The notes beneath the pieces were generated by a model. The model saw nothing but the letters and a program-made list of their open reading frames with translations, was not told where the DNA came from and ran no database searches. A program made the position numbers and the translations under genes. Below, piece after piece: positions 23,201 to 35,089 of a DNA stretch of 64,000 nucleotides. Within the stretch, counting starts at the first letter, position 1, and every line of letters starts with the position of its first letter. The stretch comes from Symsagittifera roscoffensis (Eukaryota > Xenacoelomorpha > Acoela > Convolutidae), in the NCBI RefSeq assembly GCF_963678635.1, contig NC_087066.1:59476312-59540311 (forward strand). The letters run 5' to 3'.

Positions 23201-24800
23201 GGTGGCTATTCGAATCATAGTAGAATTTATAAAAACATTTCATCTAATCAAAACTGGTAAAAATTTCAACGGTTTCCTAGCCAGGCGTTTCCAAGAAGTC
23301 CGTTCACATAGGTTCAGAAAATTGGTCAGTCGAATGAACTTACTCGCATGTCTGCTTTTTTGTTCCGAACGTTTGTTTTTGATCCGACCATTGAAAATGG
23401 GGATGCAATTTGGATTCGGGTGTTTTAGTTTTTTTGCTTTTTGTTCTCCACGCAAAATCAAGTACCACAAACAATCAGACTGGGTTGAGTGATATATCAT
23501 ATTAAAGCACTTTCAGTCGTGATTCGAACATTAATAAAAAAATTTCCTAAGTGTCTAGAAAAACCGGTTGGAAATTTTAGAGTTTTGGTCTAATTTCGAG
23601 CTAAGAAGGCAACCGTGTAGCATATTTAAGCTTAAATTAAGCCGTGAAAACCTAGGTTCACTCGAGTAAAGTTAGTTTTTGCAAATTTTCAGGGCAATTT
23701 CGGGAATTTAAATTTTGAACACTCAAAGCATTTCTGCAAAAAATTCAAGTTTTTTTTTTCGTTTTTCGAGTCATTTTTCTTCAAAAACAGTTTTACAATT
23801 GGCTTATTTTAAAATGATTCTGAATATGCCTACGTTCTGTTTTTTTTTCCCTCTGATCTTTGTATCACAACACCAAGAAAAAACAACACCAATTTTTTTA
23901 CGACTGTGGTCGGCACAGTAACCGGCTATCCTTGTTTTTTTTTGTTTTCAACGCAAAATTAAGAACCACAAATGATCAACGTAATGGATCGAGTGATATA
24001 GCATATAAAAGCTCTTCCAATCGTGACTCAAGTGATATTAAAAACTTTCAAAACTTTATTCCAGTGTTGAGAAAATCCGGTTTAAGCTTTAGTCCATTAT
24101 CGAACGAATTAAGCGATCAAGTAACGATCGTTATATGAATATTTACTCTTAATTAGACTTTGAATAACTTAGTTTAAACCTTAAAAATTTTGCGTTGACT
24201 CAAGTTAAGTTTTTTTTGAATTTTTTTAGAGTCATTTTGGGAATTTTCAAAAAATTTTCTGCAAAACACAAATGGAAACAATTTATGCAACTTTTAAGAT
24301 TTTTCTTTTCGTTTTATTAGTCATTTGTCAGCAAAAAATGTTTTTTAATTGGCTTAACTATTGGCTTGACTATGACTGTACGCTTCAGGCAATAAAACAA
24401 GCCATGATTTTCTGGATATTTGGCTATCGAGGTTTTCGGATTTGTTGATTGCTTAGAATTTTGTTGATTGCTATCGCTTTGGCACAATTTTGTTCTAATT
24501 TAATTTACTTATTTTTGTTTCGACTAAAAAGTGCGATTTGTTGATTGCTTAGCTTTTTGTTGATTGCTATCGCTTTGGCATAATTTTGTGCTAATTTAAT
24601 TTAAATATTTTTGTTTAGACTACGAAACGTGAAAAACTGTGGCAAGGTATGCTTTTGTATTTCTTATTTTTGTTCTTACGATATCAAAATCAAGTAACGC
24701 AAATAAACGTCAAAAAAGGCTATAGATATCTCATATTATTTCATTCACTCATGACTCTTTCTACATTTAAATTCGACTAAACGTTTAAGCGTCAAAAAAG
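23201..24800 (+). repeat. Three degenerate tandem units of about 500-730 bp
   Basis: The landmark 'acgcaaaatcaagtaccacaaa...gagtgatatatcatattaaa' near 23450 recurs, diverged, near 23952 and 24675. Each is followed by a 'cactcatgactc' or 'tcgtgattcga' block. Within the third unit a segment of about 80-90 bp with 'tttgttgattgctatcgctttggc' is duplicated (24461 and 24550). The reading frames in the units are chance frames. Confidence 0.5.
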
Positions 24801-25124
24801 ACTGTCAGAAAGTTTTTGCGGGTCAAAATTACAAAACAAATTCTGGGATTTAAGTACTTTTTCCAAATTTCACTGTGCCATAACCTTTATCGATTTCAAA
24901 CAAAATTGCTCAAACCCAACTTACAACTCATTAAAAGCAAGAACAATTTCACAAACTTTAAGAACAAAATAGTTAAATCAGGAATCAAGCATCAGAAAAA
25001 ATTGAAAAATCAACGCAAACATTTTTCTAACGGGGAAAATTGTTTGAAATAGTTTTCTCTTTTTTCAAAAAAAAGAAAAAAATTATTCCAAAAAATATCA
25101 AAAAGAGTTTACTGAAATTCTTTG

Positions 25125-25500
25125 AAGTTCAGGGATTCGACCCCCTGCCGACCCAAAGGGTCCCCCCTTTGGTACTTTTTAAGAAATTCATTTTTGGTCA
25201 ACCGACCCTAAAACTTTTCTAAAGGCGCCTTGGGCGCCAATATATTCTATTTTTGAGGGGGGAGCGCGCGCCGAAAAAACGCAATTTTTTTGGTTAAAAT
25301 TTTCCAAAAAGTGCCTAAAAACGCCTTTTTTGGAATGTTTTTTCAAATTTTTGCCTGCGTTGCAGAACATGTTGCCAAAAAAGGGACTAAACCATGCTTA
25401 GGGAGAGCTCAAAAATCAATTCGGTCGACCTAAAACTTTCGAAATTTTTTTTTGAAAATCCGCCCTCCCCCTCTCGAGAAAATCCTAGATCCGCCCCTGA
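25125..25500. repeat. R2 dispersed repeat
   Basis: Left end 'cagggattcgaccccctgcc', internal GGCGCC and 'ggggggagcgcgcgcc', right end 'gaaaatcctagatccgcccctg'. Typical family arrangement. Confidence 0.65.
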
Positions 25501-26541
25501 ATAAAATAACCGGCAACTCAGTCAACAAAAATTGGGATGAGTTCAATTAAGCCGACAAAAACATCAATTGATCACATTTTTTTAGCTGTACGCCCACTAT
25601 TACTTCAGTAAATCTAGACCCAGAACTACAGCTGTTAAACGAGCAACTTGGCAAGAATTTGGTATCTTAAACTGGAGACTTTAGATATTTACAGAAAAAA
25701 CCTTGTACCCGATTGCAATGCCCTTGTTTATCCCATGGGTAAAATTAAACGTTATATATTTTACGACTTCAAACTTTTCAACAAGTAAATCGTTAAAAAT
25801 ATGCAGAAATTTTCATCGATGCACTCTCAAAAAAAACTAAATATACAAATTTCTATGAAGTGCAAGGAAAAACACAAGGAAACAAAGACGAAGGAGAAAG
25901 TGTCACTTTCACTTTTAGATAAATAAGTCCTAACGATTGCGACAAACCCGCGCCTTCAGAACTTACAAGCCAATGCTCTGCTGACCACAGTAAAAACACT
26001 AATAGACTCTTTTCATAAACGCTCGTTTACAAAGGCTATCAACCAACGTTTTGATTGGCGCTGAAAACAAGCAACTGAACTACAGCTTAATATTACTAGC
26101 CGACTCGCCACTGGAAAAAAAGCAAAAAAAAATATATTATTTTGAAAATATATAAGGTCGCCCATATTCCATTAAAACATTTCAGATTTTCAAAAAAGCT
26201 TAAAATTTGCTTAATTATTTTTTGAAATATACTTTTAAAAAGCACTTTATTAAAATTATTTATAAATATCGAAAATGAAAAAAAACTAAATTTTGCCTTC
26301 CACAATTCCGATCCCCAACTTCTATAGAGGCCGGCCTTCGACGTCAATTTTATACTAATTTTGAAGCGGGAGGGGGCGAAAAAAAACGCAATTTCTTGGT
26401 CAACATTTTTGGTCAAAATTTTTTTTGCCTTTTCGCGATCAACATGCTGCTTTTCGCAAGCAAGTGCAAAATTCTGAATAGGAGTTTCAAAATTGTTTAA
26501 ATACAAAAATAAGTGAATTAGGATAGAAAAAGAAACATAAT
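25501..26541. other. No gene; small R2 fragment
   Basis: About 26335-26430 matches the R2 interior ('ttttgaagcgggagggggcg', 'cgcaatttcttggtcaaca'). The rest is unassigned AT-rich DNA. Confidence 0.4.
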
Positions 26542-26615
26542 TAGCCTTTTACAGGATTCTAACCCTCGACCTCCAGAGTTCAAGTCTAACGTCTTCACAA
26601 CTGCGCCATAGCCCC
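26542..26615 (-). repeat. tRNA-like SINE head or tRNA pseudogene
   Basis: On the minus strand it starts GGGGCTATGGCGCAGTTG (A box) and has GGTCGAGGGTTAGAATCC (B box with one change from GGTTCGAATCC). A 7-nt anticodon-like loop CTTGAAC would present TGA. The acceptor and T-arm ends do not pair properly, so it is not a working tRNA gene; a tRNA-derived SINE head is the likeliest reading. Confidence 0.55.
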
Positions 26616-26985
26616 TACCTGTCAACCTAACACCACAATAAGGCACATTCTATTAAATTAACATAAGCGAATAGATTAGTATTTTTAACTGAAAAATTTT
26701 AAGGCTAATAAAAAGCTACTATTTTTCAATTTTAGGACCCATCTCACAGGTTTTAATTTTTTGCTTCAATTAGCGTGGTCGGAAGATTCTGAGCTACTGA
26801 TATCCATATTTCCATATTTAGTACATAAACCGATGCATTTTGCACGTAACCCTTCATTCCTATAGTCTACTGCTGTTCTAGCATCAAAACAATCAAATAA
26901 ATATCACGTGAATTATAGAAATTTAAAGCTACAATATAAATAATATTACACTGAAATTCTGAAGCACAGCGTCATAAATTGGATT
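26616..26985. other. No feature seen
   Basis: Probable 3' flank of the minus-strand exon to the right; nothing further supported. Confidence 0.35.
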
Positions 26986-27135
26986 TTAATTGATGACTAT
27001 GCCTTCCACTTCCAAAATAAGAGAGCATCCAGTTGTCTTTGGGCCGTAGTGTCCTCTCCAAAACTGCAAATCTTTACCTCTGCATTCAAAGTCTATGGAA
27101 GTCAGTTCTTCAGGAACTTCAACAGTGTCTTCCAT
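26986..27135 (-). CDS. Terminal coding exon or small gene, 49 residues, product unknown
   Basis: On the minus strand a good acceptor (gttgtttcag) abuts an ATG, and 49 codons run to TAA at 26986. The composition is clearly protein-like and distinct from the Phe/Lys-rich chance frames around it: acidic start (MEDTVEVPEEL), a Trp/Gly/His-containing middle and a hydrophobic end (LILEVEGIVIN). The ATG directly after an acceptor suggests either a first coding exon behind a 5' UTR intron or an internal Met of a longer protein whose earlier exons lie to the right. No upstream exon was found up to 31000. Confidence 0.5.
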   Translation of the reverse strand: MEDTVEVPEELTSIDFECRGKDLQFWRGHYGPKTTGCSLILEVEGIVIN

Positions 27136-27659
27136 CTGAAACAACTCAACCTGTTTTCAAATGCAAATCCCGGTATAGTTGAAAAGACAAAGCTGATGGC
27201 TAAAAGCTGAAAAGATTCAGGTTGAAATCAACACAGATTTTCCTAAACAAACAATTCAAACGGGAAAACCGCAATCAGAAACAACTTACAAATGACGCTT
27301 AAAACAACCAAAATACATTTAAAAGTTTCGCTATACTTTAAACTGAACTTCGTTCATTATAATTCAATGGTCCAGATTCACCAAAACCTATAATAAGTCC
27401 ATTTTGGAGAAAAAGCTTAACTAAAAACATATCAGCTGAAGGGTTGATTATAAGCTTAACAGTTTTACTACATCACCTCGTGCAATTTTTAACACAGAGA
27501 CGAAATTGCACTTCGCATGCACAAGCAAAAATATGACCGATAACGCTATTGGGAAAAACTGAACGCGTCTAAAACTTTGAGTCTACAAAGTTTCTTAAGT
27601 GACTCACGCCAATTATGACGCATTAGCAGTACCAGTCAATTTGAAAAAACGGAATTTAC
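27136..27659. other. No feature seen
   Basis: Presumed intron or flank of the minus-strand exon. Confidence 0.3.
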
Positions 27660-29370
27660 CAAATAACATGCCTCAATTTATAGAGCAGTCTATGGATCAG
27701 TAATAACATGAAAACTTAAAGGCAATAAAAAAAAATTTTTTTTAATTTGAAATTTTTTGTGAAAATCATCCCCCCCAAACGCCATTTTAAGTACAAAGTG
27801 ATAAATTTCGCTCCTAGTAACAAATCAATTATGATAAATAGGCTTCCTTCAAGCAATTTGGAACGATTTCCAACACAGATTAAATCTCCGCTAACTCGTT
27901 AACAGCGCGAAACATAGCGCGCGTTGATTGTCCCAAATTGGCCAATGGACATTTTTAAACCCCGACTTTCGTTACGAAAAACGGAAAAAGACTGCTCGTA
28001 TCAGGGCAAAGCCCTGAAAGTTCCGACTGCCTTTTAAGGTATATGGAGCAGCAGTAAAAACATAATAAATTAAATGAAATAAAATAAAATGAAATTTTTT
28101 TAAACAAAATTTGAATTTTTTTAAATGAAAATCATCCCCCACACGCCATATTAAGTACAAAGTGATGAATTTCGTTCCTTGTAACAAATCAATTATGGCA
28201 AATAAGCTTCGTTCAACAATTTTGGAACGATTTCTGAGAGGGATTAAATCTCCGCTTACGCATTGATACGCATATATCGCGCGTTAATTGTCCCAAATCG
28301 GCCAAAGTGGCAATCATTAAACCCCCATCATAACTCTACAAAAAATAATCACAGGTAAAATATCTTTTCAAATTTAAGATCAGGACAACAATACCTTTTG
28401 AATGATATACAAAATTTGGTCAAAAATGGCTAGTTAAAAAGTCGAAAATTGTCTGAAGAGAAAAAACCACCACGAGCACATATTTTCCATACTTTCGTTA
28501 CGAAAGTCGCAACAAGACTGCTCGTACCAGGGCGAAGCCCTGAATGTTCCGACTGCCCATTAAGGTTTATGGAGCAGTAATATCATTAAAAAATTAAAAG
28601 TAATAAAACAAAATGAAATTTTTTTTTCAAAAATTTGAAATTTTTTATGAAAATCATTACCCCACACGCCATATAAAGTACAAAAGGATAGATTTCGCTA
28701 CTTATAACATATTATTTATGGCAAATAAGCTTCGTTAAACCAATTTGGAACGATTTCTAAGACGGATTAAATCTCGCTTACGCGTTAATAGCGCGAAATA
28801 TATCGCGCGTTAATTGTCCCAAATTGGCCAATGGACATTTTTAAAACCCGACTTTCGTTACGAAAAACAGAACAAGACTGCTCGTATCAGGGCAAAGCCC
28901 TGAATGTTCCGACTGCCTTTTAAAGTATATGGAGCAGCAGTAAAAACATAATAAATTAAATGAAATAAAATAAAATGAAATTTTTTTGAACAAAATTTGA
29001 AATTTTTTAAATGAAAATCATCCCCCCACACGCCATATAAAGTACAAAAAAGATAGATTTCGTTCCTTGTAACAAATCAATTATGGCAAATAAGCTTCAT
29101 TCAACCAATTTGGAACGATTTATAAGACGGATTAAATCTCAGCTTACGCGTTAGTAGCGCGAAATATATCGCGCGTTAATTGTCCCAAATTGGCCAAAAT
29201 GTCAATCTTTAAACCCTCATAACTTTACAAAAAAGGATCACAGGTAAATTATCTTTTCAAATTTAAGTTCAGAACAACAATGGCTTTCGCCTGATATAAA
29301 AAAGTTCCGTCAAAAAAGGCTAGTTAAAAAGTCGAAATTTGTCTGAAGAAAAAAAAAAGCCAAAGATAAA
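27660..29370 (+). repeat. Cluster of four head-to-tail R1 copies
   Basis: Copies begin at about 27660 (left end missing), 27988, 28511 and 28869. Each of the last three has the terminal hairpin CAGGGC(A/G)AAGCCCTG and the following GTTCCGACTGCC. The third is nearly identical over 300 bp to the copy at 19325. Copies are directly abutted or share truncated ends, so tandem growth or nested insertion has happened here. Confidence 0.7.
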
Positions 29371-29415
29371 AAAAGCTTTCAGTTTTCAGCTAGCATTGTT
29401 TAATTGAAAATTTCG

Positions 29416-30250
29416 TCAAAAAAGGCTAGTTAAAAAGTCGAAATTTGTCTGAAGAAAAAAAAAACCCACCCCGAGCACAAATATTCCGTTACTTTCGTAT
29501 CGAAAGTCGGAACAACAATTATAGTCTATGTTAATATCCTGTATATAGTCTGTGTTAATATCCGATTGAAGGCGTATAGCTCTATCTCTGCACAGAGACT
29601 TCACATTTCATCAAGGCTGCTCATATCTGGGCCAAGCGCAGAACGCTTCGACTGCTTTCAACAAGACTTTGAAGCCAAAGATAAAAAAAAAGTTAAATTA
29701 AATAAGTGCACTGAAACTTTTTTCGACGAGTTTCAGCTAGCATCGTTTCATTGAAAGTTCCGTCAAAAAAGGCTAGTTGAAAAGTCGAAATTTGTCTGAA
29801 GAAAAAAAAACCCACCCCGAGCACAAATATTCAGTTACTTTTGTATCGAAAGTCGGAACAACAATTATAGTCTGTGTTAATATCCTTAGCATTGGCTGTA
29901 CTTAATAGCTGGTTATTGATCAAAATGAACACTTTCAAAATGAACACACTTTATCGCAACAATATTTGCGTCGCAACAAGTTTTGCGACTTAGATTGGAA
30001 AAAAGATAGTTCATGCTATAAAAACAAGCTTGTTTGTGTAAATACAGACGATTGAATGATTCGTATAGCTCTATCTCTGCACAGATACTTCACATTTCAT
30101 CAAGGCTGCTCATATCTGGGCCAAGCGCAGAACGCTTCGACTGCTTTCAACAAGACTTTGAAGCCAAAGATTTAAAAAAGTTAAATTAAATAAGTGCACT
30201 GAAACTTTTATCGATGAGTTTTCAGCTAGCATCGTTTCATTGAAAAGTTA
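29416..30250 (+). repeat. Direct duplication (185-bp unit) with R1 tail fragments
   Basis: The segment 'tatagctctatctctgcacag...agctagcatcgtttcattg' at 29575-29755 recurs at 30066-30244 with few differences. The preceding R1 tail ('accccgagcacaaatattc', 'gtatcgaaagtcggaacaac', 'atagtctatgttaatatcc') is also duplicated near 29465 and 29815. Confidence 0.7.
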
Positions 30251-31447
30251 AAAATCATTAAAACTTTCAATGAAACGGCCTGGTCTTAAAACTCAAAAGA
30301 GTTTACCTTTGGTTATTCTTGGTAAAGTTATGGGAGTTTGAAACTTGCAAATGCACAATCGAACTTATGGAATTCCAAAATAGAAGAATACCAACGCAGT
30401 CAGACTCTCAGTGAAAATTACCAAATTCAAATTCACGCCATTAAATGATGAAATTCAACCAAGGGTACGTTTCAACACCGAAAACCCACAATCCTCCCCT
30501 GACATTGACTATCTACCATTTACAATCACCTCTACTATCCACAACCTGTTCCCCGATTGAATCCGCCTACCAACCCCCCCCCCCCCCCCCCCCCCCCCGC
30601 TGACCGTTCCACCAACCCCGACTTGTCTCTCTCTCTCTCTCTCTGAAGAGTCTTCTAATCTCGCGTCAGAAAGAGATTTAAGTCGTCATTTTGGCCACCC
30701 TTTAGAACGCGACCAAATAGAAGAAATGTAAGACAAACAGCGAAAGACAGCAAACAAAAGTTTCAAAACCTGGAGACAAACAAATCCACCCCGACCTCGG
30801 GTTAGCAACAACAATGTTAACTTAACTCAAATAATGTTACAAATGCACACAACTTTTAAACGTGTCGTTTTGCATATATCCTGTCGTCTTTGGTTCCATT
30901 TGTGTTCTTTGACAAAATATTTACTAATTAAAAAAGAAATCATAAAAACCTAACAGAGTCTAGCAAACCTGTTAAGCTTAGAGTGCAAATAGAACAAAAT
31001 GTTCCAAACATTTATAAAAAAACGCGTTGCGATGAGAGAATCGAACTTGTATACACTGAGTGAATGAGGCATAAACGACAAAGAAAAAACAAACAAAAAA
31101 TGACAAAAATATCAAAACACACTATGTTTTAAAAAAATGTATGCCAAGGAAACGCTAAAGCAAGCTTCCAAAATTAGTTTTCGCGTAGTAAAACTAATTG
31201 TTTCACTAATTCAACAATTTTGTTTGTCATAAGACCTACAAGCTCGCTTTACTCGCTCGAAATTAGTTTCAAATGTGTTGTTCTCGACACAGGAAAAAAG
31301 ATTTGAATTTTAAAAATTACGTTTGAAAAACACTGAAATGGCTTCAATGTGGGTAACTAGTTTCGGTTGAAAAACAAAATAAACCTTCTCGCTCACTTTA
31401 TTCGCTCGAAATTAGACCAAAACAAAAAAAATCAAACAGGTATTTCT

Positions 31448-31448
<1 letters not shown>
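30251..31448. other. No gene; homopolymer and (CT)n tracts
   Basis: A C run spans about 30574-30598 and (CT)n about 30628-30646. A possible short plus-strand exon at about 30679-30727 (acceptor cgcgtcag, donor GTAAGA) has a protein-like frame, but is too short to call. Confidence 0.4.

Positions 31449-31484
<36 letters not shown>
31449..31484 (+). repeat. (GA)n microsatellite
   Basis: Uninterrupted GA dinucleotide tract of about 36 bp. A matching (TC)n tract lies at about 36693-36714. Confidence 0.9.
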
Positions 31485-31487
<3 letters not shown>

Positions 31488-32163
31488 TTTTGGGAAACGT
31501 CGTTCAAATCATGACTGAAAGGGCTTTACTATTATATGTTATTCGACCCATTCCAATGATAATTTGTGATACCTGATTTGGCATGGATAAAAAAGCAATT
31601 CAACGCTCATAATGGCTATACATAGTAATGCGAACAGTTTTTGAGTAAAATGCTATAAACTGAATTGATCGAAAAATTACTCGTTTTAAGGGTGAAATTT
31701 TTTTCCTACTTAAGCTCAAAAAACACCAAATAATAATTGTGGTATAACTCTGAGCCTTCATAAAATTTTATCCAAAATGCCTTCATCACATTTGAAGCAA
31801 AATAAACCCACATTGAAAAACACTCTTGAAGTTTTGGTGAGATAAAAAAACCATTGTGGTTACTGAAACAAAAAAAAACAAGCCCAAAGATCAATTGCTA
31901 CAGCAGCTCAGAATTTTTACATAAAGAAGCTCAGAATTTTTACCCAACGGAAAACTTTCAAAATACGGAAACGTAACGAAAAGTTATTTCAGATGAAAAA
32001 TAAACTTTTTGGGTTCAGAACATTAAAAAAAATGTTTTGCTTCTTTCAATTTGACAGGAAAAAATCACACCGATCTTAAATCTTCTATCACCTTCTTCAA
32101 AATTCAAAAGTACGAAAAAAAACAGAAAAAAAAACAACTAAACCATTTAAATCAATCAAGATA

Positions 32164-32697
32164 CAGTGCTGATTTACATTAACCGGACAAAACGAACTAA
32201 ATTTGAAATTTAAAACGCGTTTTTCTCAAATTGGGTTGGTTTAAGGGAAAACTCATGAAGAAAAAAACTTGCTTAAAATTTTAGAATTAATATGTTGTAA
32301 TTTGTTTTGCGAAATTCGGGTTCAAAATTTTACCCCAAAAATGGGTCATTTTGGCTTTTCTTAATCAAAAATTACGCCGAAAAAACCCAGTCGCTCACAG
32401 ACATAATTATATCAAAGTGAGCTTCTTACGTAGCCCAACAAACTTTAAGAAGGATATATTCTCCAAAACATTATATAAGTTAACTTACTTTTGTTTGATC
32501 AAAGTGAGCTTCTTACGTAGCCCAACAAACTTTAAGAAGGATATATTCTCCAAAATATTGTATAAGTTAACTTACTTTTGTTACGCCGAAAATACCCAGT
32601 CGCTCACAGACATAATTATATCAAAGTGAGCTTCTTACGTAGCCCAACAAACTTTAAGAAGGATATATTCTCCAAAACATTGTATAAGTTAACTTAC
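32164..32697 (+). mobile_element. Truncated Tc1/mariner-type MITE with an internal triplication
   Basis: The left end is TA|CAGTGCTGATTTACATT, the same terminus as the intact copy at 35090. The right terminal repeat is missing. Instead the segment 'atcaaagtgagcttcttacg' occurs three times (about 32412, 32498 and 32621) in direct orientation, so the inner arm has been amplified. Confidence 0.7.
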
Positions 32698-32950
32698 TGT
32701 TGCGAGAGACGAAAACAACTGGGTCAAAAAAATAAAGAAAAATTCTACTTCAGAATAACAAACGTTAAATTAAAATACCAGCATCAAACACGCTTTTACG
32801 TTTTTTATCGAGTGGCCACTAAGCCGAAAATAAGAAAGTAGACGACCGTTGATATATGAATTCCTTGAGATATATCACATCGGTGCAACCGATTTAACTT
32901 TACAGGGTGGCTTGGTAGAAAGTTGGACTGAATAATAAAAAGTAACCTAC

Positions 32951-33074
32951 CATTGTGAGAACCGTATTCTGGGCTCCAGCAACTTCAAAACTTCTCGTTT
33001 TATTTTGGGCATTTTCACAGTTTGACTTCGAACCGAAAGCATGAAAGATGTCACGAAACACTGCTGATAGGGAC
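32951..33074 (-). CDS. Candidate duplicated exon, copy 1
   Basis: On the minus strand a 124-nt segment is bounded by acceptor cgtttcag and donor ATG|GTAGGT. Two of three frames are open. A copy with both splice sites intact lies at 36909-37032. Product unknown, and differences between the copies do not favour either frame clearly. Confidence 0.35.
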
Positions 33075-33174
33075 CTGAAACGAACAACCCGATGAAATTT
33101 AATTAAACAAAAATTCAAGGATTAAATATCCTTTTGAAGAGGTCAGGAATCAAAAAAAATGTTTGTTTGAGTAC

Positions 33175-33512
33175 GAAAATCATTTTGCGGTTGAAAAAAA
33201 CACAAAAAAAATTTTGGGGGCAATTTCAAAAATACTTAGAAAAATGTTTGTTGTCGCCATCAAAAAAATGCTAGTCATACAATTTCCATATATGGAAATT
33301 GTATGATTAGCATTTTTTTTGACAAAAAATTTTCCTTTTTTAATTAGTACGATACACCAAAATTTATGCGAAAACAAGAGAAAAGTTCTTCGAAAAATCG
33401 ATGACACCATTTTAGCAAAATGTATGAAAATTGTATGATTAGTATTTTTTCATAGACTTAGTTTATGGAATTGTATGATTAGCAATTTTGGTCTATGGAG
33501 GTCAACCCGGGT
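33175..33512 (+). repeat. R3 dispersed repeat with a central perfect palindrome
   Basis: The block 'ttgcggttgaaaaaaacac', then 'gtcgccatcaaaaaaatgc', then a perfect 32-bp palindrome at 33275-33306 and a right end 'ggtctatggaggtcaacccggg'. Other copies are at 43575-43760 (inverted, partial) and 44150-44495. Confidence 0.7.
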
Positions 33513-33878
33513 GAATAATTAGAGCTGTATGTTGTTCGCAATGGGTCTATGACAACAAGCCGACGGGACTTCAAGCCGAAGGGACTTCAAGCCGAAATTA
33601 AAACTTTACAAGCACCCCGAAACGCTATTTTATCATCTGCAAAATGTTGCTCTTCTGACATTTTGGCAAGTTTAGTCTATAATAAGCGTTATTCATGACA
33701 ATGCACCACTTGTGATTCGCATCCGTTAATAACATCAGCCGGCTTTTGAAATGCATAAATTATAAACATGAAAAATGCCTTCAACCATGTTTTACTTTTC
33801 AACTTTCCGGAACATCATTTGGAAGCTTAAATTATATGCACACGCCAATAACTAGTGAAGAAAGATCATGAAATTCAG

Positions 33879-34196
33879 AAATTCATCAAAAAAGGTGTGA
33901 AGACCCTAGAGAGACAACACAAGCAATTGACGATATTGTTTGGGAATGCCGTGATGAAAGCAAGAACGGAAACGGAACTGATCGCAGACTGCCATGGAGG
34001 AACCGAGGTGAATCTAGTGAGTGCACTAGAATTCTACAGCATGTTTGGTTTTTAGAGTCACTATTGAATCTAGAGCAGAAACATGAGATGGTCACAGCCA
34101 TCAGTGTAGAAGTGTTCCCAGGAGTTCTGCAAACTGAGCAGAAGTACATAGGAAAATGGAGGGAAGCGATCGAGACGGAAATGAACATCAGACATA
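33879..34196 (+). CDS. Candidate internal exon, 106 codons, product unknown
   Basis: An acceptor (gaaattcag, ending 33878) and a donor (GTGAGT at 34197) enclose 318 nt that is open in one frame and enters and leaves in phase 1, so it could be skipped or included without changing frame. Its composition is protein-like (DDIVWECRDE near the start, EKYIGKW-like QKYIGKWREAIETEM near the end) and it is GC-richer than its surroundings. It lies between the two halves of the segmental duplication. The remaining exons were not found. Confidence 0.4.
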
Positions 34197-35089
34197 GTGA
34201 GTCTTATTGCAGACCATCAGGAGCACGATATTTGGTGGGATCGACATTGGCTCCAATGTGCAAGAGCAGATACCCGGTACATTTCGTAGCTATGGATAAA
34301 AGAGTACGAGAACGATCGTGGTTCAAGCCTTCTCAGTGCCAAAGTGTGTGAGACTAACGAGAATGTTACGAGTTGCTATGTAAGATGTTCTCAGCATGTA
34401 AGATTTCTTTCCCCAACCTGCTCCCGGAATCCTCCTGAATCTAGAAACCAGAGATTTGAAATATGCACAACTCGAGGTTCTAAATTTCATAATCAAAACT
34501 TGCACCAAAAATACTCAGCAATTCAACACTCATAATGGCTATACATAGTAATGCGAACAGTTTTTGAGTAAAATGCTATAAACTGAAATGATCCAAAAAT
34601 TACTCGTTTTAAGGGTGAAATTTTTTTCCTACTTAAGCTCAAAAAACACCAAATAATAATTGTGGTATAACTCTGAGCCTTCATAAAATTTTATCCAAAA
34701 TACCTTCATCACATTTGAAGCAAAATAAACCCACATTGAAAAACACTCTTGAAGTTTTGGTGAGATAAAAAAAACCATTGTGGTTACTGAAACAGAAAAA
34801 ACAAGCCCAAAGATCAATTGCTACAGCAGTTCAGAATTTTTACATAAAGAAGCTCAGAATTTTTACCCAACGGAAAATTTTCAAAATACGGAAACGTAAC
34901 GAAAAGTTATTTCAGATGAAAAATATACTTTTTGGGTTCAGAACATTAAAAAAAATGTTTTGCTTGTTTCAATTTGACAGGAAAAAATCACACCGATCTC
35001 AAATCTTCTATCACCTTCTTCAAAATTCGAAAGTACGAAAAAAAAAATGAAAAAAAAAAACAACTAAACCATTTAAATCAATCAAGATA

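Larger units (their letters stand above)
31596..33118 (+). repeat. Segmental duplication, copy 1
   Basis: Its left part (31596-32340) is repeated at 34519-35290, and its right part (32698-33118) at about 36206-37085, at roughly 95-97% identity by eye. Copy 1 lacks the right half of the MITE, the 385 bp after it and about 450 bp (36362-36815) present in copy 2. Confidence 0.8.

Noticed and set aside
26542-26615. Functional tRNA gene
   Set aside because: A and B boxes are recognisable, but the acceptor and T-stem ends do not pair, so it was called a SINE-like relic.
31367-31576. Short frame with an Arg-Glu repeat
   Set aside because: It is a translation of the (GA)n microsatellite.
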